Below are positions 35,313 to 47,271 of a stretch of 64,000 nucleotides of DNA, piece after piece; position 1 is the first letter of the stretch, and every line of letters begins with the position of its first letter. This DNA is from Adiantum capillus-veneris (Eukaryota > Streptophyta > Polypodiopsida > Polypodiales > Pteridaceae): assembly GCA_014529385.2 (NCBI GenBank), contig CM043971.1:90513840-90577839 (forward strand), read 5' to 3'. Made by a program: the position numbers and the translations under genes. Below the pieces are notes generated by a model that was given only the letters and a program-made list of their open reading frames with translations, was not told the origin of the DNA and ran no database searches.

Positions 35313-35679
35313 ATTCTCTCAAGCAACAGATTACAGGGTGGAGATGCGAGAAAACTGTGGTGGATTAAGTGAAGGTGGTGAAGGTTAATGAAAGTTAAAG
35401 ATAAAGTGAAGGTTAATGAAACTGGTGAAAGTTAATGAAAGATGTGAAGGTTAATGAAAGTGAAAGATTGGTAGGTAGACGAAAAGACAGTTGCATAAGA
35501 TCTTGTGACAGCTCAAAGAATAATGAAAATCATAATTGAAGAAGTGCATTTAATATATGACGGTTCTGAATGTATGTGCAGTGGAATATGTCATCAAATT
35601 TGAGGGGCCATTTAATTTCTAAATGGTGGTTCAAGGACTGCATTTAATGCAGTCTAATAGTGTCTTCATCTTTTGTGTA

Positions 35680-35759
<80 letters not shown>

Positions 35760-36082
35760 TGTGTGAGTGTGTGTATAAAAAACGTAACATTCTATATGAC
35801 TGACTTTGTATAAAAAACATAGTAATTTTTTTAGTTAAGTTATATATATGATTCCATCTTACCATTTTATATATATGTGTGTGTGTATATATAGTTAGTT
35901 TAGTTAAGTTATATACATTACTGTGCGTGTGTATAAATGATTTTGTGGGTGTGTGTAAACAACGTAGCATTTTATTAAGTTAAGATATTTAAGTTAAGTG
36001 TATGTGCACATAGTTTAAGTTAAGATATTTTTAAGTTGAGTGTATGTGCACATAAGATATTTAACTGTGCACATAGTTTTTA

Positions 36083-36124
<42 letters not shown>

Positions 36125-36282
36125 ATGACTTAACTTTAAGAATGCTACGTTTTTTATACACACAAACACATACAATCATTTTTTTAAATATATGGTTGTG
36201 TGTGTGTGTGTGTGTAAAAAACATAGTATTTTTTTAGTAAAACTATATATATGAATCCATTTTGTGTATATCTTTGTGTGTG

Positions 36283-36327
<45 letters not shown>

Positions 36328-36574
36328 GAATGTGTGTGTGAGAGTGTTTATACCACAATATCATTTTTGTAATATATGGTGTGTGTGAAAAAAGTAGTAG
36401 TTGAGATGAAAGTGGAGTGAAGTTTAAATGGAGTTTTAATTGAGATTGAAGTGGAGTAAAGTGAAAGTGAAGTTTTTCTCTGAAGAAGGAGATGAAAGTG
36501 GAGTGAAGAGAAAGTGGAGTTTTGCTGTGAAGAAGAAGGAGTAAGAGAAGACAAGGTACTGTGTGTGTGTGTGT
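35313..36574. promoter_or_regulatory. AT- and TG-rich intergenic region upstream of the transposase
   Basis: Directly upstream of the transposase ATG, GTGAAGGTTAATGAAA-like units repeat four to five times (35370-35465). Beyond lie (TG)n-(TA)n tracts at 35680-35757, (TG)n at 36089-36123 and (TA)n at 36285-36323, interleaved with repeated TTAAGTTAAGATATTT sequence at 35970-36065. No ORF is credible. The region would contain the transposase promoter; no specific TATA or initiator can be singled out among the TA repeats. Confidence 0.5.
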
Positions 36575-36925
36575 GTGTGTGCTTACCTGCGCACGCTCGC
36601 CCGATCCACTGGAAGAGCTCCAATGGAGCTCCCCCATGCCTTGAAAGGCATGGTGAGAAGGCAGCGCGCGCGCTGCCCTCTCACCATGCCTTTCAAGGCA
36701 TGGAGGAGCTCCAATGGAACTCGCTGCCTTCTCACCATGCCTTTCAAGGCATGGGGGAGCTCCAATAGGAGCTCCATTGGACCTCCTCCATGCCTTGAAA
36801 GGCATGGTGAGAGGGCAGCGCGCGCGCTGCTTTCTCACCATGCCTTTCAAGGCATGGAGGAGCTCCAATGGAGCTTCCATTGGACCTCCTCCGGTGGATC
36901 CGGCGAGCGTGTCCAGGTAAGCGCA
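36575..36925. repeat. Inverted-repeat block built from nested palindromes
   Basis: Five copies of an 18-bp hairpin unit, CATGCCTT-GA-AAGGCATG or its complement, at 36635, 36685, 36736, 36789 and 36839. Two perfect 16-bp palindromes GCAGCGCGCGCGCTGC lie at 36661 and 36815. GAGCTCCAATGGAGCT-like arms recur between them. The outer arms (CTTACCTG..CACGCTCGCC at 36582 and its complement GGCGAGCGTG..CAGGTAAG ending about 36920) are flanked by (TG)n on the left and (CA)n on the right, so the whole block is nearly self-complementary. It lies between the divergent transposase and methyltransferase-like genes. Confidence 0.88.
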
Positions 36926-38048
36926 CACACACACACACACACACACTCACACACACACAGTGATACACACACATCAAAACACTTGCACACATAGCACAAA
37001 CACACACACAGTCATGTATACGCACACACATTACACTTGCATACACACACATACATACATACATACATACACCCACATATATAAACACTTGCATTCACAA
37101 CATCAACACACTTGCATACATACACACATACACATATAAACACTTGCATTCACAACATCAACACACTTGCATACATAAAACAAACACACACACAATCATG
37201 CATACAGACACACACATATTACACTTACATTCACACACACACACAATCATGCATACATCCACACACACACACATATAAACACTTGCATTCACACACATCA
37301 ACACACTTGCATACACACATATTAAACACACTTAGAGTAACAATTACAATGATGTAAGAACAGGTCGTTGTAGAGAAGAGGTATACAAATGTCAAAGTGG
37401 ATTTGTATTTTTCCTTGCCATGAGCAAGTTGAGAATGGTTTTTTTTGTAATTTGAATTTTACGCCGTTATGCTGCCGAAATTTAGAATTTTATATTTGTA
37501 TTGTCAAGCATATACACACATACACATATATAAACACTTTTATTCACAACATCAACACACTTGCATACACACACATAATCATGCACACATCCACTTGCAT
37601 ACACACACATACATACATACATACACCCACATATATAAACACTTGTATTCACAACATCAACACACTTGCATACATACACACATACACATATATAAACACT
37701 TGCATTCACAACATCAACACACTTGCATACATAGCACAAACACATACACAATATGCATAAAGACACACACATATTACACTTACATTCACACACACAATCA
37801 TGCATACATCCACACACACACACACATATAAACATTTGCATTCACACACTTTAACACACTTGCATACACACTTACAGTAACAATTACAATGATGTAATAA
37901 CAGGTCGTTGTAGAGAAGAGGTATACAAATGTCAAAGTGGATTTGTATTTTTCCTTGCCATGAGCAAGTTGAGAATGGTTTTTTTTTTTAGTTTGCATTT
38001 TACGCCGTTATGCTGCCGAAATTTAGAATTTTATATTTGTATTGTCAT
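36926..38048 (+). repeat. CA-rich sequence in an approximately 550-bp tandem duplication
   Basis: Two copies, about 36950-37506 and 37507-38048. Each consists of CACA/CATACA-type sequence with the recurring phrase CACTTGCATTCACAACATCA, followed by a unique-looking module (GGTCGTTGTAGAGAAGAGG...) and ending ATTTTATATTTGTATTGTCA. ORFs over the CA part encode only Thr/His-rich peptides. It is immediately upstream of the methyltransferase-like ATG at 38086. Confidence 0.85.
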
Positions 38049-38085
38049 TGCTAAGAAGATTTTTGTTGTTTGTGGTTAATAGATT

Positions 38086-39989
38086 ATGGCTCGTACACCA
38101 TCTAAACGTGGCACGACAGGTATCTCTCAAAGTAAGTTCAAATACATTAAGCTATTTGTTTTCTTTTCTTTTGTCTCATCATACTCACTAAACTATTTGT
38201 GTTCTTATTGTTTATTGCTTGTAGGAGTAGGATACACATTAAGGTCCGGCACTACAGGGCATAGGCCAATGCACGATCTTCCATTGCTTCTTCCAATGTC
38301 CATCGAAAGGAGGATATTTTGGGTGATGTGCATGAAGAAGAGGTGTTCATAGATATTCATGCTACACAAGGTGAATTGGTGGCTCACAGCGTGTTTGAAG
38401 CAACAACAATTTTTGCTAAACCTCCCAATCATTCAACAGTATTTGGAAAGGATGTTCATGGTCGAATATTAGAGGAGATTGTAGAGGGTTTTATTGTAAA
38501 GAGAGGTGGGGAACCTCCTCGAATTCCTCTTTGTAGATTTATGGAAAATGAGTCCATTAGAGCGGTGGGTCCAGGCACTGAGGGCTTGGTGAAAAGGTTT
38601 GAGATTTCTGGATATAGTGTACTTGGAGCTCCATTTCTTGTGTCATTTAAGAAGCCAGGCCATGATCAACATTAGGTTTCCGACTTAGACATCTAGACTC
38701 CGACTTATGCTCAAGGCTCCACAGGTAAACTTGCTTGTATAGATATCTAGCTGTCACTTTCTTTCTACTCAACAATTCTTGATGAAATATTTTATTTTCT
38801 GATTATGCAGTGCCTTCCATAGATTGTGATGTGAACGTTATTGGGAACATGCTAGATTTTTACAAAATTTCTCTCGATGATGAGAAATGGTAAACACATG
38901 TGAAAAGAAAGACTAACTATGTGTGGTGTGTGTTGTGAATGTTTGAAATACATTTATTTGATCGTATGCAGGATCTTGGATTTTCTTCATTCAGCCCATG
39001 TTGATGGGGAAAAGAGCAATGAAGTGGCCTCTCTTTTGTTTGTGGATTTTCCAACAAACTTTAAAGTTGAAAATTTTTCAGAGAACGAGGTATGCATCCT
39101 TCAAAACCACAATGGACAGTCTATGACAGTTTTGGAACTTTAATTAAATTAACAATGCGTATTATGCAGGTCCCTCCATGGAATCAATTCTCTCGAAAAT
39201 TAAGTAAGAAAGTGGCCGTAATAGCTTCAAAGTATGTGGCAGACAATAGGTGGTACATCACCCTAAGCTCCACTGATCACTTTGGCATTGTGTCTAGCCA
39301 TGCCATCGAGATGGGATTCAAAATGATGCACACCATCCTTATTTTGATCCCCGATGGTTATGTGCGAAAGACCATTGAGATTGAGAGAGTAAGTAAATTT
39401 ATTTGTTGATTGAAAAGCATGCTTGTAGTTTTCTTCAATTAGATCACATTCTAGTTGTAATTTGTAGGTGGAAACACTATTGCTAGGATTGTTTTATCGT
39501 AAGGGTCAACGTCCTATCTACGATCGACGAGATGGAGAGAGCGTGGACAACAACTCCTTCGATGCCAAGTCCGGAATACTGGTGGAGCGCGTCGACGGAG
39601 AGTACATTGGAGGACACGCTCTTAGAGGTGCCGCCGAGTGTAGCCTTGACTTCTTTCGATAAGAATATATGCTTCCTACTATGCATTATTGGACTATGTT
39701 ACATAAAGTAAAAATACGCATATTTTATGCTTTTTTTAGCTGGCTTGTGCGGACATTTACTGCGGAGCACATCTACATTGTTGATATGTTTTCTGGATGT
39801 GGTGGCTTGGGCAATGTTTGCGTTGAGTTGTCTAGACACTGTCTCTGCATAGATAGTGATCCAGAGGTCTTCCATCAACATCTTTCACGCTTCAAGGCTC
39901 CATGTGCACGTGCTATTTCAGCAGTTGATACAGATAGCGATGAGGAGACTGATTGGCAACAATATGAGCCCGGATCACATTGCCCTTGA
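38086..39989 (+). pseudogene. DNA methyltransferase-like gene, permuted (beta-class) motif order, at least five exons
   Basis: Exons with matching phases and GT-AG borders: 38225-38724, 38811-38889, 38972-39089, 39170-39388, 39468-39989; a candidate first exon 38086-38131 (MARTPSKRGTTG) joins with a frame conflict. Motif IV-like LLFVDFPTNF lies at about 39036-39065 where N6-adenine/N4-cytosine enzymes have DPPY. Then come RWYITLSSTDHFGIV and GFKMMHTILILIPDGY (like the W..L..S and GF...K.G blocks after motif IV). Near the C-terminus is motif I-like IVDMFSGCGGLGNV with acidic CIDSDPEVF. IV before I is the beta-class order. In-frame stops are TAG 38673, TAG 38694 and TAA 39660, each one C-to-T step from Gln. 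DFPT in place of DPPY makes activity uncertain. The N-terminal 150 residues are unrecognised. Confidence 0.55.
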
Positions 39990-40234
39990 TTGACATCAAC
40001 ATTGGTATTATCTATCATTTTTTCTAGTTTGTGATTTTTATGGAACGACGTGTGACCATGGTGTTTGGGTGCCACTTTTTTGGTATTACTGAAGACATGT
40101 TGTTGGTGTTGATCGTCCTTATCAATTCAGCCATGATTTCATATTTATTATACTAGATAAAAGTTTGTTGAGAGCTTTGGATTTACCAAAGTAATATACC
40201 AACATATGCTTTTTTGCTTATGTAATTTCTTCTT

Positions 40235-40690
40235 CCCGTGAGCATTCGTTGCTGCACGGAAGCAAGTATGGAATGGGAATTTTTTTAGTTTGAATTTTCA
40301 TACCGTTATGCTACCGAAATTTTGATTGCTTATCAATATCATCATGCTTTTTGTTCATGTTTGAAAACATAATCATGATTTCACGTATACAGAAAAGTTA
40401 GTCAAGCTTCATGGAAGCAAGTATGGAATGGAAATTTTTTTTGTTTGTATTTTCGCGCCGTTATGCTGTCGAAATTTTGATTGTTTGTGAATATAATCAT
40501 GCTTTTTGTTCATGTTTAGAAACATAATCATGGTTTCATGTATACACAAAAGTTAGGCAAGCTTCACGGAAGCAAGTATAGAATAGGAAAGCTTAACAAA
40601 AGTTAGGCAAGCTTTCACAGAAGCAAGTATGGAATGGTTTTATTTTTATTTTTCACGTTGTTATGCTGTCAAAATTTCATTTGCTTGTCA
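40235..40690 (+). repeat. Short direct repeats downstream of the methyltransferase-like gene
   Basis: Three degenerate copies (about 40260-40330, 40410-40490, 40555-40690) of a unit containing AAGCAAGTATGGAATGG, a T-rich stretch, then CGTTATGCTGTCGAAATTTTGATTG and CATAATCATG. The CGTTATGCTGCCGAAATTT core is also present in both copies of the module upstream of the gene (37461 and 38002). Confidence 0.85.
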
Positions 40691-41549
40691 GTATTTCTTT
40701 ACACTGTCGGTCTAAGAATATATATAGTTTTATATATAATATTTATATTATATATATAATATCTTTTTATTTATTTATTTATATGTGTGTGTTTATGTAC
40801 GTAAGGAGATCTTCAACTCGGTAAAGTGTTTTTAAGTACTTGTTTATACAATATATATAGTTATTTATACGTGTGTGTTTATGTACGTATGCAGTTCTTC
40901 AACTCAGTAAAGTATTCTTAATTACTATTTTATATGCAAGAGTCTATGCGTGTTTCATTACTTTGAGGTCTTCGCCCAAACAAGTACAACCATCAATATT
41001 TTTTAGATTCCTAGTTTCAAATTGGCTTATTAGGCATTCATCCTTGTTTGCAACAACACCTACATGGACAGGAAAGTATATTCTACTAAAAGTAGGGTAA
41101 ATACTAAAGACATGCTCATCTTTTTGTTGCATTATATAAAAAACTCACATAGATTTTCTTTACATTTTTGGCTTTCAAGCAACTTGTAGTTACATTTGAC
41201 GGTTCAGTTTAGCTACAAGATATCAACAATACCCTAAATTATGACAGATCTTGAAGATGTGTTAGTAGACCAGGCCGATGAAAAGTATCACAGCTACTTC
41301 AATAATAATAAGTCAGACAGAGACATATGAATTATTCTCACCAAGGCACTGAAGAGTGGAGCACCATCATATAGTTAAAATAAGCATCATATAATTAAAA
41401 TAAGTTGTTTACATGATTACGTAGGGAATCAAACCTGCGCACACACACACACACACAGTACAACTTGCATCACACTAGTACAATTTATCATGTGCTAGTG
41501 CATATTTATTTAACTATATTATTTAGTGCATAATTATTTAAATCTTGCC

Positions 41550-41906
41550 TCAATCTTCTACCACATTAGAGCCAGAGATGTCGACCAGGTTGATTGTGCG
41601 TTTGCAGACAAGCAAATGGTCAATCTGCGCCTGTAAAGCGGCCCTTCGAGAGCTATCTATGTACCCCCATGTCTCCCACTTGCCCTGAGCTTCTCGCATT
41701 GTCTCAAAGCCATCATTGAGTTCCTGGTCTCCGGTGTTGCGAGCGCGATTAAGGTGGTTGAACATCCGGATCGCCTTGTTTGTGTCACGCTCTCTTTGTG
41801 TAAACGTCTTCTTTTCTTCAAGGGGTGCGTTGGGGGGGAGTTTGTGAAGCTCTTCATGGATTTTTGCAACTACCTCATTACCAGTACTAGCATATCCTAT
41901 AGGCAT
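41550..41906 (-). CDS. Small hypothetical protein (118 residues)
   Basis: A complete ATG-to-stop frame with ordinary amino-acid composition and a charged, helix-prone sequence (KIHEELHKLPPNAPLEEKK, then NKAIRMFNHLNRARN). It is rich in Glu, Lys and Arg, unlike the repeat translations around it. It has no recognisable domain. It lies between the methyltransferase-like gene and the (CT)n/(CA)n tandem array, within the 29.7-kb element, so it may be the last exon of a cargo gene or a captured host exon. The frame could also be chance. Confidence 0.3.
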   Translation of the reverse strand: MPIGYASTGNEVVAKIHEELHKLPPNAPLEEKKTFTQRERDTNKAIRMFNHLNRARNTGDQELNDGFETMREAQGKWETWGYIDSSRRAALQAQIDHLLVCKRTINLVDISGSNVVED

Positions 41907-42423
41907 TGTATAATTACAGGGAAAATGAAAAAATCTCTCTTGATTAGCACCTCCGATTCACTTGTGTAGCATATGGTGCTTGCCTTGTAACATTTATATA
42001 GGCTAAAGCACCATGCTCTCAAAAAGCATTGATAGTGATGGAAGAGTGGCATGTGTTAGTGACATGAGGGGTCCCACGCAGCATATGCTAACTGCTAAAT
42101 TGGAACGTGCAATAATATATGCATGATTTGTCAATATGAATATTATAATCGTCTACTACTCTACCACTAACTTTTAAAGTGGGGTGTGCAATAAAATATG
42201 CATGATTTGTCACTACGATTATTATTCCCCTATAAGATTTATAAGCATCTAAAAGTGCAATGAGTAGACAACACTAACTACCTCTCTAAGGGCTCGGGAA
42301 ACACTATGATTATTATTCTTCTATGAATACTATAGGCATATAATAGTGCAATGAGTAACCACCGGCTCGGAAAACATTATTTGTGGATCCGGATTTGGAA
42401 CCTTTTCACATGCATATGAACAG

Positions 42424-43396
<973 letters not shown>

Positions 43397-43950
43397 GTTG
43401 TCGGTACTCTCACACCCCGATCCTATCTCTATTTCACAAGTATGTTTTTCTCTCTCCGTCTAATCCTTCTTCTCTCTCCTTCCCTCGGTACTTATTTAAC
43501 ATACCACAACGCCACCTTAGAGAGCATACATATGAGTGGAATCCACGCTTCTATAAACTCGAAAAAGCATCATCTGTAGCAAAAAAACACGAATTGATTA
43601 ACTCACAAATAAAATTAACCCGTTTCCAGTCACTTTACATGGAAAAGGTATGTTCATGTTTTTGTGCTAGAAGTGGTTTTAGGAATTTCAACCATGGAGA
43701 TTCTTGAAGAAGGAAGAGGCATGACTCTAGCCAAAGTTGAAGCATTGAAGGAGCCACAGAAGACTTTGTGTCGCTTTCAGCGTGGCCCAAAGAAGCAAGC
43801 ATTGCCGACCTTTATGAAGTTCAAGTATTGCACGACCCACACATCAGAGTAGGCTAGCGAAGAGTCCTTTCCAGGATTTCGGATGCTATTGGCGATCTCC
43901 CTTGACACCATACAGTTCGGTACCAGTACCTCACTTTGAAAAGGAGGAGA

Positions 43951-45276
43951 TGTCACGTGACACATCCAACCCTATGTGTCCGTGGACAAGCTACAGCATG
44001 ATCAGGGTTCAGTTCAGTTCAGTTAGTCTAAAATAGGAAGTGATCTGGCACTTTTGTGAGTCTGTTCACAAACCGTGCATGTCCAGACACTTAGAGTAGA
44101 TGCATATCCTCTGGTTGCACACAACATGATCATTAGCATTCCCATCAGAATCCATCGGAATCCATCAGGAGCATTTTTATAGTGCATAGATCTATTTTTC
44201 CTATTTTTGACATTTTTCACTTATTATTTTTAAGTGACTTTTGTTGGAAACTAGGTAGGGAAATTTTGCTAAGATAATATATAAGCAAACTAGAGCTAGC
44301 ACTTTCTGGCAGAAGAGGCAGCAAGAGCACCTTGCTCAATAGGCAACTTCTTAGCAAGACCGACCCCCGCGACAACTCTTGCGTTTTCTCTCAACAGAAG
44401 GCCTAGCGTTTTTGCACCAGATCAGCCAACGTTTTTGCACTTGCAGATTCTCGGTGACAGTAGTAGACAGCAATTCAGCCCTAGCGTTAGCAGATTTCCT
44501 CTCAAGGTCAGTTTTCAGCCCTAGCATTTTTGGTTTGCAGATCAACCTCAGCGTTTTTGCAGATCATCACGACAGAATCAACCATAGCCTAGTGTTAGCA
44601 GATTTCCTCTCAAGGTCAGTTTTCATCCCTAGCATTTTTGGTTTGCAGATCAACCTCAGCGTTTTTGCAGATCATCACGACAGAATCAACCATAGGATCA
44701 GCGTTTTTAATTTTCAGGCTTTAGACACCGCAGATCAAGTCCCAAACCTCGCAGATCTCACCTTCCCGCAGCAGTTCCTCGTCGCACAGTGGGATCCATC
44801 AAAGTTTGCAGTTTCAGCCCGGAAAATGCAGATTTCAGCATCTGCATTTTTAGCGCGTCGTCGTTTGATCGTCGCCATCGACATAGAGTCAAAATTTAGC
44901 ATATAAGGATTTACAGATTTCAACCCTTAGCATTTTCAGATTTCATCCCATCTCGTCGTCGTCCTAATCGTCGTCGACATCGTCGGCAAGTCCAAGCATT
45001 GTAGAGATTTGTGCAATCATAAGCAGACCACTCTCACCATAGAGCGTGGGGCCTTTGGAGGAGGATTTTACAACGTCTCTGGTGTCGTATTCTCTTCTCT
45101 ATCTCTCAGTCTCATGCACTTCCATTCACAGTGTCCATTCACTTTGTTTGTGTCCATTGCACTCTCGCACTAAAGGAACAGAAGGCTCTCCCTTTCGTAA
45201 GTAAAAGGACCCCATGAGCATAGTTTGGAGCACTCATCTTGAGCGAAGTTCAACATTCATTCCATTGCACCTTACA
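43951..45276 (+). repeat. LTR copy 1 of a copia-type element (1326 bp)
   Basis: Begins TGTCACGTGACACATCC right after a purine tract (AAAAGGAGGAGA, 43939-43950) and ends CACCTTACA. The ends were defined by the inverted copy at 46202-47271, which is followed by a tRNA-Met primer site. The purine tract makes this a 3' LTR, but no pol is recognisable to its left; the frame at 43664-43852 has no recognised domain. Internal segments with TTTTTGCAGATCA recur (44530 and 44650), an internal duplication of about 120 bp. CpG-rich TCGTCGTCGTC runs lie near 44950. Confidence 0.72.
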
Positions 45277-45572
45277 TGGTGGAGAAAATTCTTCTTCGTC
45301 TCTCTCATGCTCATCATTTCCAAGCAAAGTATCCATTCCGCTTTGAGTGATGACCATCCACTGAAGTCTTGGGTTCTTGTGGTCTTGGGCTCTTAGTTCA
45401 CAAGGAACTTGGGTTCTTGGGGGTCTTTGTTCTTGGGGTTCTTGAGCCTCAGCACTAAAGCGCACGGAAAATTTTTGAAGCTCAAGCGGTGGGATCCACG
45501 GCAGCGAAGTCAAGACACGGCGATCGAGACGCGCGCAACCGTAGGATGTCGAGGTAAACTAGGACACAAAAA

Positions 45573-45612
45573 AATAAACTTGGACAAGCAGGGGGGGCTG
45601 TCCGAGTTTATT
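45573..45612. repeat. Imperfect 14-bp stem hairpin
   Basis: AATAAACTTGGACA and TGTCCGAGTTTATT flank a G7-containing loop; one position pairs G with T. Confidence 0.7.
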
Positions 45613-45651
45613 TATCATTATTTGGTTTGCCCATATGTCAACTTCCCCATC

Positions 45652-45718
45652 GCGGGTGTAGCGGTTAAAGCATTGGGCTCTCATGGCGGTCGTGCGGGTT
45701 TGAGTCTCCGAGCCTGCG
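45652..45718 (+). other. tRNA-like segment, possible tRNA-derived SINE head
   Basis: GCGGGTGTAGCGGTTAAAGC resembles the start of a tRNA with an A-box-like TAGCGGTTAAAG. GGGTTTGAGTCTCC about 45 bases later resembles a B box (GGTTCGANNCC with one mismatch). CTCATGG lies at the anticodon position. The acceptor ends pair poorly, so a working tRNA is unlikely; a tRNA-derived SINE head or chance are alternatives. Confidence 0.3.
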
Positions 45719-46188
45719 ATCGACGCCCATTTTTTTCCGCCATCCATCCGCCTCAAGATTCCCCCTTTGGACCCCCACCACGGATCCCATCTCTTTTCTC
45801 CCGTGCCCTTTAGTGATGTGGGTTCTTGAGTTCTTGAGGTTCTTCTTTTGCTTGCAATCTATGTTAGAGAAGGATCTTCTCTTCACCCGAGTTCTGCTCT
45901 TTTCTATGGGCTCACCCCTTGGTGGCCTTGCGCTCACACCAAGGTTGCTTTTTCCCACCTCACGTCGATTGGCCAGCCGTTAAGTGCACGGTCCGCTCTC
46001 AATGAGTGAAAAGAGGCACAAGGGGAGGCTGGACAAGCCCTTTTTTCTTGGGTTTCCTGTCACTCTTCGAAATAACAATTAGGAATCGACACGCCCAAGA
46101 GAACTTGGGTTCCGTGTGATCGCAACAAACAAAAATAAATTAGTGGTTCTTATGGTTCTTTCCTTGAGTGATACAGAACACTGCCAAA

Positions 46189-47271
46189 GCTCTGATACCA
46201 ATGTAAGGTGCAGCGGAATGAATGTTGAACTTTGCTCAAGATGAGTGCTCCAAACTGTGCTCAAGGTTCCTTTTTCTTAGGGAAGGGAGAGCCTTCCATT
46301 CTTTAAATGAGAGAGTGCAAGTGATCACAATCAAAGTGAATGGACACTGTGAATGAAAGTGCATGAGACTAAGAGATAGAGAGAGAAGAGAATACGACAC
46401 TGGCGATGTTGTCAAACCCTCCTCCAAGGGCCCATTCTCGATGGCGAGAGTGGTCTACTATTGATTGCACAATCTGGTACAATGGCTGATGCAAATCTAA
46501 TGGGACCATGTCGATGTCGACGATGTGGACAACGAGATCGTGTCTATGGCTGAAAACTAAATGCTTCGAATCGGTACTGTTGCATCAAGTTGGGGCTGAT
46601 CTGCTACTGTGTCTTTGTATGCCAAAAAATTTATCTTTGTTGGTCCTTTAAACTGTGGCAAACCCTTGCTGAAAATGCTGCAAAGCTGGTGAACAAATGT
46701 TGGTATGGCTGGCTGAAAAATGCTACCTACTGAGGCTTCTTCTTGCTGAAATTGCTGGTTGGAAAACGCCAATGCAAGGGGCTGGAACTGCAAATGAAGG
46801 GGGTTGGCTAAGGCTGTTGGAGAGAAAATGTTGGTGTGTTTGGCTCCAAAAACTCCAGGTTGAAGGGTTCTTGTTCTTTCTGCGAAGTGACCTGTTGAGC
46901 AATGCTCCTGCTGCCTCTTCTGCCAGAAAGTGCTAACTTTGGTTTGCTTATGTATTATCTAAGCAAAATTGCCCTACCTAGTTCCCAACAAAAGTCACTT
47001 AATAAATAAGTGAAAAATGTTAAAAATTGAAAAAAATAGGTTTAATGCACTGGAAAATTTCCTTGATGGATTTTGATGGATTCTGATGTGAATGCTGATG
47101 ATCATGCTGTGTGCAACCGGAGGATATGCATCTAATCTAAGTGTCTGGTCATGCATGGTCTACGAAAATACTCACAAAAGTGCCAAATCACTTCTTATTC
47201 TAGACTGACTTGACTGAACTGAACCCTGGTCATTGTCCACGGACACATAGGGTTGGATGTGTCATGTGACA
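46189..47271 (-). repeat. LTR copy 2 with primer binding site (minus strand)
   Basis: GCTCTGATACCA at 46189-46200 is the reverse complement of the initiator tRNA-Met primer site. One base later, TGTAAGGTG...GTCATGTGACA (46202-47271, 1070 bp) is the reverse complement of LTR copy 1 with differences. It is therefore a 5' LTR whose internal region lay to the left (45277-46188), where no coding sequence survives. Confidence 0.72.

Noticed and set aside
36950-37860. Regularly spaced repeats that could suggest a CRISPR array
   Set aside because: The spacing is irregular, the repeats are CA microsatellite phrases, there are no unique spacers, and the context is a eukaryotic transposon.
38086-39989. 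Methyltransferase domain as part of a DIRS-type retrotransposon
   Set aside because: No tyrosine recombinase, RT or RNase H of DIRS type lies next to it, and the gene has several spliceosomal introns.
31809-39989. Reassigned stop codons (variant code) to explain the in-frame stops
   Set aside because: TAA, TAG and TGA all occur inside frames and all also end frames; the mutation pattern is explained by C-to-T decay.
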